Source: Phoronis australis
Taxonomy: Eukaryota; Phoronida; Phoronidae
Reading direction: 5' to 3'
DNA length: 64,000 bases
Assembly (NCBI GenBank): GCA_002633005.1
Contig: NMRA01000011.1
Coordinates: 1,676,093 to 1,740,092 of the forward strand
In this document: piece after piece, positions 1 through 13,200 of the stretch
Layout of the letters: each line of letters starts with the position of its first letter
Position numbering within the stretch: the first letter of the stretch is position 1
Made by a program: the position numbers and the translations under genes
The notes under the pieces: generated by a model
The model's input: the letters and a program-made list of their open reading frames with translations, nothing else
Told to the model about the DNA's origin: nothing
Databases searched by the model: none

Positions 1-182
1 ACTGTAGCAAGGTGGCAATGCTGAAAGCTTTGTTAGTGACCGCTGGTTGTGGAGTTCGGCGTCGGATACTGGGAGTTCTTTTTGCCTCACAAGTTTAGAT
101 GACGTCAGACTCATCGTTTTACTTATTGAAGTGGCCAAATGATGGCGCTTATAACTCTCCCTAAGTTATTCACAAGCTTAAG

Positions 183-219
183 GATAATAATAATAATGAT
201 AATGATAATGATGAAGATG

Positions 220-250
<31 letters not shown>

Positions 251-343
251 CAAAAATGCTAATAATAATAATAATGACAATGATAATAATAATAATAACA
301 AAAATGCTAATAATAATAATAATAATAATGATAATAATAATAA
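183..343. repeat. ATA/TGATAA-type microsatellite
   Basis: The tract is almost purely AAT/GAT triplets and includes a repeated segment of about 55 bases (CAAAAATGCTAATAAT appears twice). Open frames across it on both strands give only I/M or L/S homopolymer-like peptides, so it is not coding. Confidence 0.95.
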
Positions 344-507
344 TATTTGAAAAACCGGTGTTTTATTATAAATGCAGAATTCAAGCTTAATCAGCAAAAT
401 CACACGGTCACCAAGCTCTTTACAACACTTTAAATATGATGAAGGGACTAACTACATCAGACTTGAAATAGTGTATGTACGGCATGAAATAGTGTAAGAA
501 CTGCTAC

Positions 508-633
508 ATGGGCGGCGCAGCACTGGAAAAAGTGGGGAGCTAAGTCCCCCTCAGCCCCCCTGTGGTGCACCGCCTGTAGGCCATGTGCGGCGTAGCACTG
601 AAAAATGTCAGCCCCCTATGGTGCGCCGCCCAT
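508..633. repeat. Palindromic GGCGGCGC element, copy 1
   Basis: The segment begins ATGGGCGGCGCA and ends with the exact inverse TGCGCCGCCCAT. An internal GTGCACCGCC / GTGCGGCG pair repeats the motif. A short version lies at 20170-20214 and an end fragment at 46325-46344, so this is a dispersed inverted-repeat element. No transposase is present, and the superfamily is not assigned. Confidence 0.7.
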
Positions 634-3600
634 GGTGCATCAGACTTGAAGTAGTGTGCGTACTGCATCAGACTTGAAGTAGCGTGCGGAACCAAAAGCA
701 GTAGTCGACGGAGAAAGAAAGCTCATTTTTAAAATTATGAATAAAATGACACATGCCTTATGGAGTTTGAAAATTTTGCGCTGCCGTGTGAAACGAATGT
801 TTTGTGAACTTTACCCCTATTAAGATTTTTTTAAGTGAGCACAATATCTTTAGAACGCGGGTATGAGTGGCTGTGACGTCCACCGGGGGTCTAGGCTATG
901 AGGTCACCCTTTTGNCCCCCCCCCCCCCCCGGCATCGGTTTGCAGCAACCAGGTTGAGATTTTGTCAAAATGGTGACGATTGGAGGCATACTAAGCGATG
1001 GCGACTTGAAGAGAATCGCAAAATTTGTAATGATGAGTTGCAATATGACGGAACCGATTCTGTATACCCGTCACGTGATCCCTGCCGCCTATAAGGGTTC
1101 CGTAACGTGTGGTCGTTGCATGCCATGAAGTTGTGCCCTGAAGTGATGCATGCTTGCATTTGTTGGGGGAAGCACATCAGACTAATCTGATATGCCAAGA
1201 AGAACTTTTTTCAAGGCTGCGACTGCCGTGCCGTGGACGACGATGTCCCGTGATCCACGACTTCCTCAACAACATCCGCAATCGTGAAATGCAGAACCAG
1301 TTGTACAAATGTGATAAACTACATATGTCCCGGGTGCAGTATTCACCCAGTGTTACCGGGACTGGGAGCATTTTGAGACTCTCCGTTCACTTCCCTGCTA
1401 TAATTTCCTCAACAATTTCTATCACCCATCACGTTAAGCATAATTTGTTACAGTAACCTTAGAACAGACTTTTTAACTTAAAATGCCCCTCTGTGTGTTC
1501 CGGGTATCATTTGAAAAATATGCTCAATTGCTGAAGTGCCCACAGAAATCAAGACCGTTAGCGACACATCCCTGTATAACGAATACTTTGTGAAAAATTG
1601 ACCCCTGAACAGTAATTTCGTCTTCAAAAAGGAAGTTCCATGGCGTTCAGGACGAACGTCGACACAAAGCGCATCCGCGTTGTTCTTGTGAGCGCTACAT
1701 TCTGGGTACTAAAAGTTGTACAACTTTGCAAGTATGTGCTCGGAAGGATCACCCTGCCCTACACTTCTTCTTCCGTCGACTCACAATCGATCCTGATTTG
1801 GTAGCCTCAAGCGAAACCGATACATGAATTAAAAGAACCGACATCCTATTTCCCACAATAGACTACCGAAAACAACATAAACAGTCTATCGTCTGTCGAA
1901 ACCTTAAGAGTCAAATTCTAAACGTTTAATCATATTAACTGATTACAACACTCAGTAGTTCGTTTCCAGCAACATCAGTGAAAACAAAGACACTTGGTCA
2001 GCGACTGAATTCAAACGTCACGTACGTGCACAAATTCACATTCTATGATGTCAGTTACTGCAGCTATGTTTAATTCGTCCAATTCCTTAAAAAACCTTTG
2101 TAAAATAGTCGATCACTTCAAAGCTACTTGGCACAGTCACAGAACATGATCGTTTTGTTCCAAGACGGAACTTGCTGACAAGACTGAGCTCATAGTTATG
2201 GCGAAGAGAAGGCGAGCTGGATGTTTTGATCACGAACGTCAATGATTCAGAAACGGTAGATTATAAATTTTGAGAAATTCTTTTAGTCTTCTTGTGAACG
2301 CTAGACAAAAACGTCTCATACTATTATATATTTTTAGTTATCAACAAAAATCGGTTAACGTACTTCTTAGTGGCAGATTACTGAGGTGTTGGTGTTGTAA
2401 AGATGAATTTGTTTTGGAAGCAGGTGGCCGAAAAAACTAATGGGACAAACATGTATTAGGTGATTATTAGAAAAATCACACGAAACCACTTTATTGGCGT
2501 GATATAACATAAGTTATGACACTTTCAAGTTGCTACTAATATTTCACACTCCTCAGTAATACTACACCCAGGCATTATACGCAAAAATAAGCTAACGAGA
2601 CCTGGTCGGATCGGGTGCCCAAGGAAGTGCCAAGAGACTGAAGTCTGACTAAGAAGAGCTAACTATTGTTTCACGTCTTAGATGTCCAAGATAAATCGTT
2701 CAAAAGACAGTCAGATATGAACCTGTCTGATTTTAATGAGTTTGGGAGGTGCCCACACTCGTCAAGAAGTCGTTTGGACTTTATGCAAATGCGTTACGCC
2801 CTGAATCATCCGCTTTTAGACGACGAGTACTATGTCTTATCACGTACAACGCATTCTTAGCGGGCATTCTACTGCACGAACCATTGAGATATTGAGCAGA
2901 TTTTGTGCACCAATTGCTACCCGTTGCTGCTCAGATACAAACGGCAATGTCGTTCGCGCCACCTTGGTGTCGCTCGGCGTTGCAATTCATTGGAGTCTTG
3001 ACGTGATAAGTCATATAAATTCCGCGTTTTATCTTCATATGGTGTGCGATAGGCAACTCCAAACTGGAGAAAGTATTCCAGTCGTTTAAAGACTGTTTGA
3101 ACTGTGTCTGGCAGATTAGGTCTTTGGCTTTTACAATCATTTTTTTACAAAACGCAATGAAAAGAATTGTTGGTGATTTAGGTACATTCATTGCTTGGTT
3201 AAACCCGCCACTAAACTTTTCTTAGGCTTTCATATTTTTGTCTTGGTATTTCATCTGTTTAGATAACAAAGTGCCTATTCTGCGCTCGACATTAAAGGAT
3301 CGTGATCTTGCAAAGTTTCGCCGAACTTTCACCCTCCTGTGATGGTTTTAGTAAAACCCCGACTGGAACTAACCGTCGTTCTCTGCAACGAGGATACTTT
3401 TGATTGCCGAGTCACGACGCCAGCAACTGCATCCCAGAAACGAAATGAACAATTTTGCTGAAAACCTCATACTTTAGCCACGTTTTTCTTCGCGATGTTG
3501 TAAATTCACGATTCGGTATTAAAATAGGTCATTGTTGGAGTTCCGACCATGATATTTCAAAACTGAAACTTAGAAACAAAAGGAAGCAATTAACTGCAAA

Positions 3601-6600
3601 AGTTTTCATTGAATACGAGCTAATTTGCAGATTTTTGCAGACATACCTGTTGCCGTGGAGGTTTTTGAGTCTTCACAAGCAGGTCTTGTACTTCTCCTAA
3701 GTAAGAAGAGTTTTGGCATCGTGAAACGACTGAAGAATTTTTCCGGATGATTTCCTTGAAAGAGATGCCAAACCAGTAACAGTCGACGAACAATCACGCT
3801 GCTGATCAACAGAAGTTTTGATCTAACTTAAGTATACGAAATTATTTAAGGCGCTACTTCCACGCATGCGCAAAGCGGCGCCTCCCTTAATTAACTGAGT
3901 TAATTGTGAACGTGAGGAATTTTTGGGGATTTCAGCTACAGGACAATTCTATTTGATCAAAAGATTGTAGCCTGGGAGTGAATCATCCGATTAAAGCGTA
4001 TTAAATCGACTATCCATGGACCAGGCGTTAGAGATAGTAATTTTTATTGTTTTGGTTGCGAATAGAAAACAACGTGACTCATCGCAGTGCTGTATCGTAA
4101 AATATTTGATCAAAAGAAGTTTCAATAACTTTACAATTCTGATGTAAACAAAACCTGGGGTTACAGTAGGCTAATAATAGAAATTTACCTCTCTGGCGTT
4201 GGCGGATCACTTTATAGTTATGTCAGAGATATCTCCGCGTTTTATCTAGAAAATTTATTATCGGTTTGCAGGCTTTGTTGCAGAGTCTCTGTACAATGTC
4301 TATGAACGATTCGCACGCATCTATCTTCTCTTACCTTCGTGAAAACAGGTGCAGCATTATTTAAACGATAAACCCATGAAAAGGAAAAACACAACAGGTG
4401 TTATGATAAGCGTACCGTAGATTATATGTAAAGACATATTTCAGTTTCAGCACGGACCGATTACAGGTCTTATTAAAAATAATGAGCCTTTGCTCAAACA
4501 TGCTGTGTTTGTTTTCTTTGTCTAAAGAATAATACAACAGATGACTCCGAAACGTTTAGAGGTGTTAGGCGTGATTCGCTATGCAAACTTGTCAAGGCGC
4601 AACTTTTTTGGGTAATTCAGATGTAGTGATAATTATGCAATCGGTTCTGATACAAAACTAACTGAGAATTGTTAAAACAAGAATTATACGTAATAGTTTA
4701 TATTCATCAAAGCATTAATGAAGATAAATTTTACATGCTCTGTGCTCCGTTGCAAAACTTGCAATGAAACAATATGTCCTCTCTCATGTGCTTTTCATTT
4801 TTAAAATCGGTATTGCAAGTTCTTCGTAATGTACCACCGTTTTTCATTTTCGTGTGACAAATACGATCAGCATCAATTGTTACTTTGGCCATCACAGCTT
4901 ACAGTTAAATTGTTGTTCACACAAGTGATGTTATTTATCCGCAGCCAATATCACAACCAAGAACACGTGGTATCGCCTTTCCGCTTCCACAAACGAAAGT
5001 TAATTGTTTCAAAGCAGCAAAAACTTGTTTCACACGTGATGCCGACTATTAATTAGGTTAAATATGGGAAACAGTGGCTAAAAAGAATTGACATTTTTGA
5101 TCACAATAAAAGACAGTTTACGCGTGATTAAATCAGCGCATCTCACGTAAACCAAGTAAATTGACATTTTCGACTCGTTAATGCCTGCCGCGACCTCACA
5201 GAACGCCCACAACGCACGCGCTATGTTCACTTTGCGATTTTACTAGGTAGAGTATCGTGGATTCAAGAATCTCGCTAAGAAAACTAACGTGATCACGTGC
5301 TTTGCTTGTTAAATGCGGGGATATCTCGCGAAGTGCTGTGCGTTGGTGCATTTTGTGAGATGGAACGAACGCCGTTTACCTTTCTGTCTTCAATCAAAAA
5401 TGAAAGCCCATACTACCTTATCCACAAAGTCGCCATTTTACAAGTGAGCCTCTTTTTAGGTTTGAAAACAATGCATTTGAGACATAAATATTAACCGAGC
5501 ATGTCATTAAGTGCGTAATGCATTGTTTTTAAAATGTCGACTGTGTGAATGTACTGCATATAACTTCAAGCATTGTGCGACGTATTTAAACGCTTTTTGT
5601 TTTGAGTGAAATGTTTGCTATACATGTATAGCTGCCTTACGCCCTGTTATAAGCTCTCCAAAAACGAAAACCGAAAAAGGACTTCTACTCTCATAAAATC
5701 GACCTCGTAATATCCCTGACCATGATAGGCTTTTACAGTGTATATCCGTACCAACAAGACCAACAAAGCCACTACCGACAAAAAAACTCTCCAGAGCTTA
5801 TTGGGATGACCAACCCTGAAACTGTGAATTCAAGTTTGGCGTATTTTCACATTGCCTGCAAAGGAAATGGAATACGATCACGGAGTTACATGTACGAGAC
5901 TTAATTCGATTTTCGTTTTTCAGCTAGTTAAAAGTATCGAAATGAGCTTTAACTTGATTATTAAATATACTCATAATATAATTAATAAACTGCCCCATTA
6001 TCAATCTTAAAATTACGAAATGACATGATTGCTTTTGGTCGGTTTTAAACCAATTCTTTGCAAGTTGTTTTAAAGAATCATGACGTCGATAATTCGGGCA
6101 CATTCAAATGCCAACAAAAAGAGGTCGCAGTCAAACAAACTCGTTGATTCTCCTTCCAAAGGCGTTTTATTTCCCTTCTTCTCGTAGTATACGTGCTCAC
6201 CCGCACCTAAACATCTTTGAGGCACGTTTAAAATTTTCAAATGACCCTCGCGTCTTTTGTGAATTGCAATGCAGTTCTTACTGGGTTCATGGTAAAAATT
6301 GCTAGGTAAATAAATAAGCAACAACTGGTACATCAATAATATATTAATGAGCGTGCCGTGATAAAATGTATTGTTTGATTTTACATATATAATTGTTTTA
6401 TCTTTTTACATGTCGTCCTTCACGTGTAAGTTGGGCTAGTTTCTTTGAGTGTCCATCTCGAGATAAATCTGTGTTTTATACAATAAACTTTTATTTGTAT
6501 ACTTACCATTTAAACTTGAGCGTGCATGTACTGTACTTGCTCATTCCACGCCGATTCAAGAGCACAGCCTTTGTTGAATTTTAATCAACGAAGGCAATTT

Positions 6601-9600
6601 TCAAATTAAAACTTGTAATGCTAAGTCGGTTTATGAAGGTTGAATATTGTGAAGCACGTCTTTGAGTAGCTTCTTGTGTCCTTGATAACCCCACATGCGG
6701 ATTACACGTGTGTATAAATACAGACTGTGCACGAATAAGGTAAATGAAATCAAAAAGACCATAAAAAGCGGTGTCGCGGAACAGGTGGTTTTCGGCACAG
6801 TATTCGGCGTCTTTGACTAACTCCGTTGATCTAACATTTGCACCTAATGTTACCAAAAAACAAGTTTTCACGCAAAAGGTGTCAGTCTAAACAAAAGCCT
6901 GTCAAGCATTCCGATTCTACGTTTTAATCTCATGACTTGAACAGAAAAGTAAACAGTAGCTTGCCTATAGAGCGGAAGATGAGATAAGATGGCACGGCCA
7001 TCTAATTATATCATACTGTGCTTACCTTGAGATTAACAACGTGAACACCGGTTGAATGACATTTGGCTTTAACTTACTCATTCTGTGACGCTTAGATCGA
7101 TTGTTTAGTAAAAGGCAAAAGTTTACTCATGAATTTACAGTTACTGCACTCGTTGCCGCGAACACTGCGTCTAGGCAAATAGAAAGTAGGGCAAAGACAG
7201 CGGTTTAAGTCTGCCAAAAAATATATTACGTGACAAAACATAACCTCGGTAAGTGTGAGTACGATGCATGTGTGATGCCACAAACAGTAACTTTTCGATA
7301 CCTAATTTTTCAAGATTTGATACCTTCTCCGGGAAAGCGTCGCGGGACATCTGGAGAATAAACCCCGAAATGCTCAACTAAGGCAGCAAAAACAGCAACA
7401 TTCTTTGAAATAAAAATCATCTATAATTTTGAAAGTCTATGTTATCTTATAATTCACCCTTTTTAGAAGATTGTGGGTACTGAAACGATGGAATGCTTTC
7501 TTGAATATTCCGTCTGGTGCCGGGATTCATTGCTAACTCCCGTTTCTTAGACTCAATGAGAACTTACAAATGGAGCGTGTTTTAAAAATTAAATCTCGTC
7601 TACACTTAAAAAATCAATCTAGTCGGCGGTTTACGAAACTAACCTAGTGAAACTAATGCGCCGTCTTGCGGAATGAGATTTGATCCATCGACATTGGGAA
7701 GGTTGGTTCCACTAAACTGCACTTTCTGTTTGAATGAAGATAACGAAATCTTACACAAGCAGAACTCAAAGTTTGATCAGGACCATTCACCACTTCGTTT
7801 TTTTTTTCAATGAACACCCAGAAATCGCTTACGATATACATCCGGGTTCTTTTTAATTATCTCTCTGCTGACTGATCCAACGTAAGTGAAAGACGAATTC
7901 AGAAGCCTGTGCAAAGTTCACCAGTTGCCTGGCAACCCAAAACCCAAACCGCTGAGTCTGGGCACTGATTCACCAGAGCCGGGGGATTCAAACAGTCTGA
8001 ACACCCACTCAAACGACTTCTCATTTTTAAATGAAGGAATATAAAGTCCTCTTGCTTGACCACCTTTACGGCCGTGACCCTGGACCCTTGCCTGTCTATA
8101 CAGTCAACACCGACCCCCGCCACCCGTCCATGCGTTGGCCATGGTAATCCATTACCCATGCCTTGCCATGGCCATGTACTTTCAGCCCTCCACCCTCGCC
8201 TGCGTTGGCCATTGTTCAGTACCCTGTCCTGGATACTACATGTATGTCTCCGGGGCATCTTTAGTCGCGTTTCAACTTCAAAATTAAACTCGAATTCAGT
8301 CGTAAACGCTGCAGATAAATTCCTATAGCTTGTTTGAAACAGGGTATTCTACATCATAGAAATATTTCGACAAAAAGGAACGGATTGTAATTACTAAATC
8401 CGTGAATGGTGGCGTCTTTTGAGGCACCCCGTTGGTGTAGGAAGAATACGCTTGGTAGTAACGCGTTTTTAGTGTGTCATAAACGGAGAAAATGAAAATG
8501 TTGTACCTAGGAAAATGATAAGCTTACGTGCAAAACGGTGGACTGAAACATGTATTAGTTAACCATATCGTTAGAAGGGGAATGAGAAATTATTGTCAAT
8601 TATGTTGAGGCAAAGTCAACTTCATTAAAGGCTGGTTTCCTGGTGACGTCACTTTTGCTCATCAGTCGCTGCTATATTCGTCCCCACGCCGCGTCACAAC
8701 CAACTTAGTATCGCCTCCCCCCCCGGGTTGGCATTGCAAATAATTTCACCCACGCCGATTTCACGATGCCTCCGCGCCCCCGATTTCTACGATCTGTACA
8801 TCAACACGGTTTTTAGTGATCTTAGTGCGCTTTGCGTATGGGTTACTCTAGCATCGGCGTACCTACATGTACTGTATAAAGGCACAGTGCAGTGTAACTC
8901 GAGATTTACCAACAAATGCAACTGCTGATTTGTGAATATCAATCATCCTTCACAACTGGCGGTGAACGATAGCTCATCTATAAGTAATGAACCAGGATGC
9001 ATCCTGGCGTGGTCACGTGACCAGACTTTTTGGGTCAGACAGAAGGAAGTGCACTGATAAAACAATGGCTAACAATGGAAGTGAACGAAACATTGTTTAA
9101 GTTTAAACTATTATAACCAGGACGTGCGGCCGGACGTTAATGTCACCGAGGTGTCATGACCTTGAACTTTTCATGAGAACATCGGCTGGAAACCTTTGTT
9201 GGCACTGGTCACGTGGACTGTTAATGACACTTCTTAAAGAGAAATTTTACGTTTCCTTTGACGCAAAAATACTGACAAAAAATCCTTTTCCTTTCAGAAT
9301 ACATGTATTTACATTGTGCGCATGTATCATAGATAACCGAGTCTTCATAATTGTGAGTTTGAAAATTTGATCTGCATAAAAGCAACTTACCTCCGAGGTT
9401 CACTTATAATTTATAGCTTTTTTGAATTTGATTGATTAAAAGGGCTTACAGCAGACAAATCACTGTTAATGTTTCGAATTTCTCTTACCGCGAGCTTTCA
9501 AGAACGGTTCAGGTGTTTAGACTACAATAATGAAAAGTGCCTGCGGCGCGAACAACTATTGGAAAAAGTGTGCCGAGGAAATACTTGTCACTGAATTGCT

Positions 9601-9854
9601 CGTGATTATCGTTCATACGCACGGATTACTGAGATAAAACTCCATTTAATTTTGCTTGGATGCACACAAGACAATCGTGTAACGAAATAGAAAACTGAGA
9701 CACAGGGTAATCTAAACAAATGCATTTTTGTTTCGGGTTATATGATATTGATGAAGCTTGTTCGATAATGTTATTTGATTTGATCTTTCAGCAATTGTCA
9801 TGAATAATTTGGCGTTCCAAACCAAATGTTTTAGGCATTTTGCTTTTCTCATTG
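634..9854. other. Intergenic, no gene recognised
   Basis: Frames here are short (under about 120 residues) and match no family I know. A C homopolymer with an unresolved base lies at 914-930. A 52-residue open frame at 970-1128 (plus) and a 119-residue frame at 7899-8258 (minus, GC-rich repetitive stretch) were read and not recognised. The stretch is AT-rich and looks like ordinary non-coding sequence. Confidence 0.6.
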
Positions 9855-10290
9855 CCGCTGCTTCTGCTTCTTTTGCTGCTGTTGTTGCTTTCACTGCTCC
9901 TGCAGCTGTGTTGTTTCTGACGTTGGTGATTCTACTGTTGCTCTTGCTAGTGCATTGCGTTTGCTGTTGCTGTAGCGGCTGTTGTTGATTGTAATGTTGC
10001 TGTTGTTCATGTTGTTGCTTATACTGGTGCTGTAACTGCTGGTGTTGCTGCTGCTGTTGCAGATGATTCTAACACTGCTGCTGCTCCTGCCACTGCCACT
10101 GCCACTTTTGTGGGTGGCTTGTGCAAGTTGCCGGTTGCTATAGCGTAGCTACCGGGTCCTGACTACTGCTGCAGTCACTGGTCGTGCTGTTGCTTCTACT
10201 GTTGATGTTTCACCTGGCAACTGCCATTTGCCGAATACCGGCTATTGTCGCCGCCTCCGCTGCCGCTGTTGCTGCCGCAAGTGCCGGCTG
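9855..10290. repeat. Degenerate GTT/GCT triplet tract
   Basis: About 430 bases are dominated by TTG, CTG and GCT triplets with interruptions, ending in CCGCTGCCGCTG-type triplets. No long open frame spans it: the frame at 9800-9988 stops early. It is best read as an eroded trinucleotide repeat rather than a poly-amino-acid coding region. Confidence 0.8.
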
Positions 10291-13200
10291 ATTCTGGCTG
10301 TTCACTAATTGCGCCTTTGAAGTGAGATTACGCACGTTTTCAGCTAATTAAAATCTGCGTTATTTTTTGGTTTTTGAAAACCATTTACATTAAGGTAACC
10401 TCAATTTTTCCTGAGGACTCGGATTTCTCGGTTTAGAAATACTTATAGTTTGTCAGTGCATGAGGCCATGCTATTTAGCTCATACATGTAAAATCATGCC
10501 CCAACATGACTACCCATGTTATTTTTAGTTGCTCACCTTTTCAAATCGAAAATCCACTTTTGATGAGCAAAAGAGTTAGCGTTTCAAAACTAGCTTACCC
10601 TTGCTGACGTGCAAATTTTGAAGAAAAACCACCGGACCTTGGGTTAAATTTATGCAAGCGGTGATTTCATTCGCTTAGTCGGAGCGCGCCGGTCTAGAAA
10701 TCAGTGGGAAAACAGACCAAAACAAATATTTTTTTTATTATTTCAATGAAGAGTCAGTTCACCTACAAGTTCAGAAATCACCTCTAATTGTAGAGAAGGG
10801 AAAATAAAGGACAAATTTATATCAGTAATAGGCCCAAGTCCGGAAACAATTTTATTTTGATGGAATAACGACTTGAATCACTCAGTTTCTTTTGAAAAGA
10901 CAAGGCAACTCGATGAGACTGGCCACTGAAATACAGTTAGTGTGACCCCAAGGTGTACATGCGCTATCTCAGCTCACCATACCAAACTAGATGTTAGTGC
11001 TTGCGCATGTTTGTCTTTCGAGTGTTTTTTCTAATAATAATGAACTTTTTATTTTTTTCAAAACTTGTAATGTATTTCCCATTTGCTGCCAAATTCTTCT
11101 TTGCAGTAGCAGTATCACGTCACATGACTTTGTAAACAGACAAACTTCTCGCGCAGACAAAGATGTTATCGACTGACTGATAAGAACAAGTGGCAGATTC
11201 ATTCATAAAATGTGAATTTAGACGCAATCCGCGGCTGCCGTTATCTACTACAAACATTTCTGTACGATAACAATGTTGAACAAGTGATTAGTGCGGAATG
11301 ACACCTAACTGTGGTGCGATTTGCTTTTCTTCTTCTCATCGCAACTTACGCACACACGACCGCGACAGTCGTTTACAGACCAGTGCTATTAGAAACCAGA
11401 CATTAGAAGCGAATATCTTATTTTGTCACAAATGCTTAACCAAAAATTTCCCATTCCATGCAAAAAGTCAACAACAAAACTTCGTGTCCACGCGCCTTTA
11501 AACAGGTCGTCAATCTTTACGATTTGAAAACTGTCATGGGAGAAAAGCTTGATTTAAAGGATACTCAACCCTGCTTTAACCTTATAAAAATGATAACTGA
11601 GGTTAGTTCTTCGAAACAAAATAATGGCCAATCCTCAAAAACCTTCGAAAAATATTGAGAACTCGAGAAGTGCTACTAACGCTATGGGGCAAGTTGGTCG
11701 TTGACTGAAATGGACATGAGTACGTGTAGAAAGCGCGCGGAGTGAGTGATTGCAGCGCCACCCCGCGTGTGATTGTGTGTTGTGCCACATACGCCACAAC
11801 ACATGTAACATTTTGAATATATATTCTAAACAATTAAGTCTTCCACACAATTTACTGAAGTGGCCCAGCACTTCTAGGCTACAAAATAATTTTCTAGATT
11901 TTCACGTTTAAAGTTAACTACTTACTGGGCTTTCGTTATTCTAAAGTTTGGTGTGCGCTACACAGTGAGTCAAACCAAGCCATTCTGTTGGTTTCGTCGC
12001 CCGTAGACAACAAATTCCGAGTCATTCAACGCGGTGATAAATCAAAATACATTTTCATAAGCAACTTCCTCGATGAATATCAAGAGACTGTAAACGTGTC
12101 TCTAATGAACTAATTGTGTCCTCTTACAAATGATAAATTTGGCATTCAAGTATCATAAAAGTAATCATAAAACTTGTAAATCATAAGCGATTTCAAGTGA
12201 ATAAGCTTGTCATTTCAATTATGAACTGTACACACTATGACTACAGGCTAGTTACGACGAATTGTTTTAACATTTTTTCGTTACTTGCACGTATCATAAT
12301 TACATTGAAAATTTAGATTTAAAAAATATTTCATAACGAAATTTTGCAATGTTCTATTTCTGAATATTTGCAGATAGTCAATGATAATTTGATAATAAGC
12401 CGTGTTATCAAAAAACACGAAAGGTCTTATCCAAAAAAGTGAAAACAACCGATGCATTATTTTTCATGAGCTGGTGTCGAAACTAGCGAAAATTTATTGA
12501 GAACGAATAAATTTTTTGAAAACGGTGAACTGTTGTATGTATGTCTGCCCAACAGCAAAAATTCACCAAGCTCTTTGTCTGCCAATCCTAACGAAATACA
12601 CTCAAATACTGATGTTTACATCATTTCAGGCAAAATTTGTTTACAAAATTATACAGGTACAAAGTAGATGCCCTAATTCAACACATAAACTGCTTATGAT
12701 CTGGAGTATATCAATCTCACAATATGTTTATAGCTAATAAACCTGTGAATTATCAAATGAGAAGGGCCAAAGCCCTTGGACATGGCACTGAATAAATGAA
12801 GAGTGTGTGGGGTAAACAGCTGATGGAAAGAGTGTTGACCTTTAGGGTCTACATAATGAAAGTTAAGTTTAGACCGGACCCTGAAATTTCATCTTACGCT
12901 TCTCACCCATTCTTCCCTGTTTTTTTCCGTTGGATGCTCCGCTGTTCGATTTTTTCGTGTTTTGCCTGAAATTTCTCTGGAAACTGGAGGGAAATTTCTG
13001 ACTAATAATTTAACCAGGTCACTTTTGATGAAACGGCCTCTTGATGAAGTTGCAGTATCTTAGTTCGAAACGTTGTGAAACAAACAGTAGTGGCAATAAT
13101 GCTTTAACAAAGTAATGGTGACGTCATCATGTGCATTACGACAACTTATCATACCAGAATACAATGAATTGCACAGAAAACTACGGCACCCTTCTTCAGA

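Noticed and set aside
7899-8258. 119-residue minus-strand open frame
   Set aside because: Lies in a GC-rich stretch with local repeats (CGTTGGCCATGG, GCGTTGGCCATT). No domain, no splice context, and the residue pattern is not protein-like.
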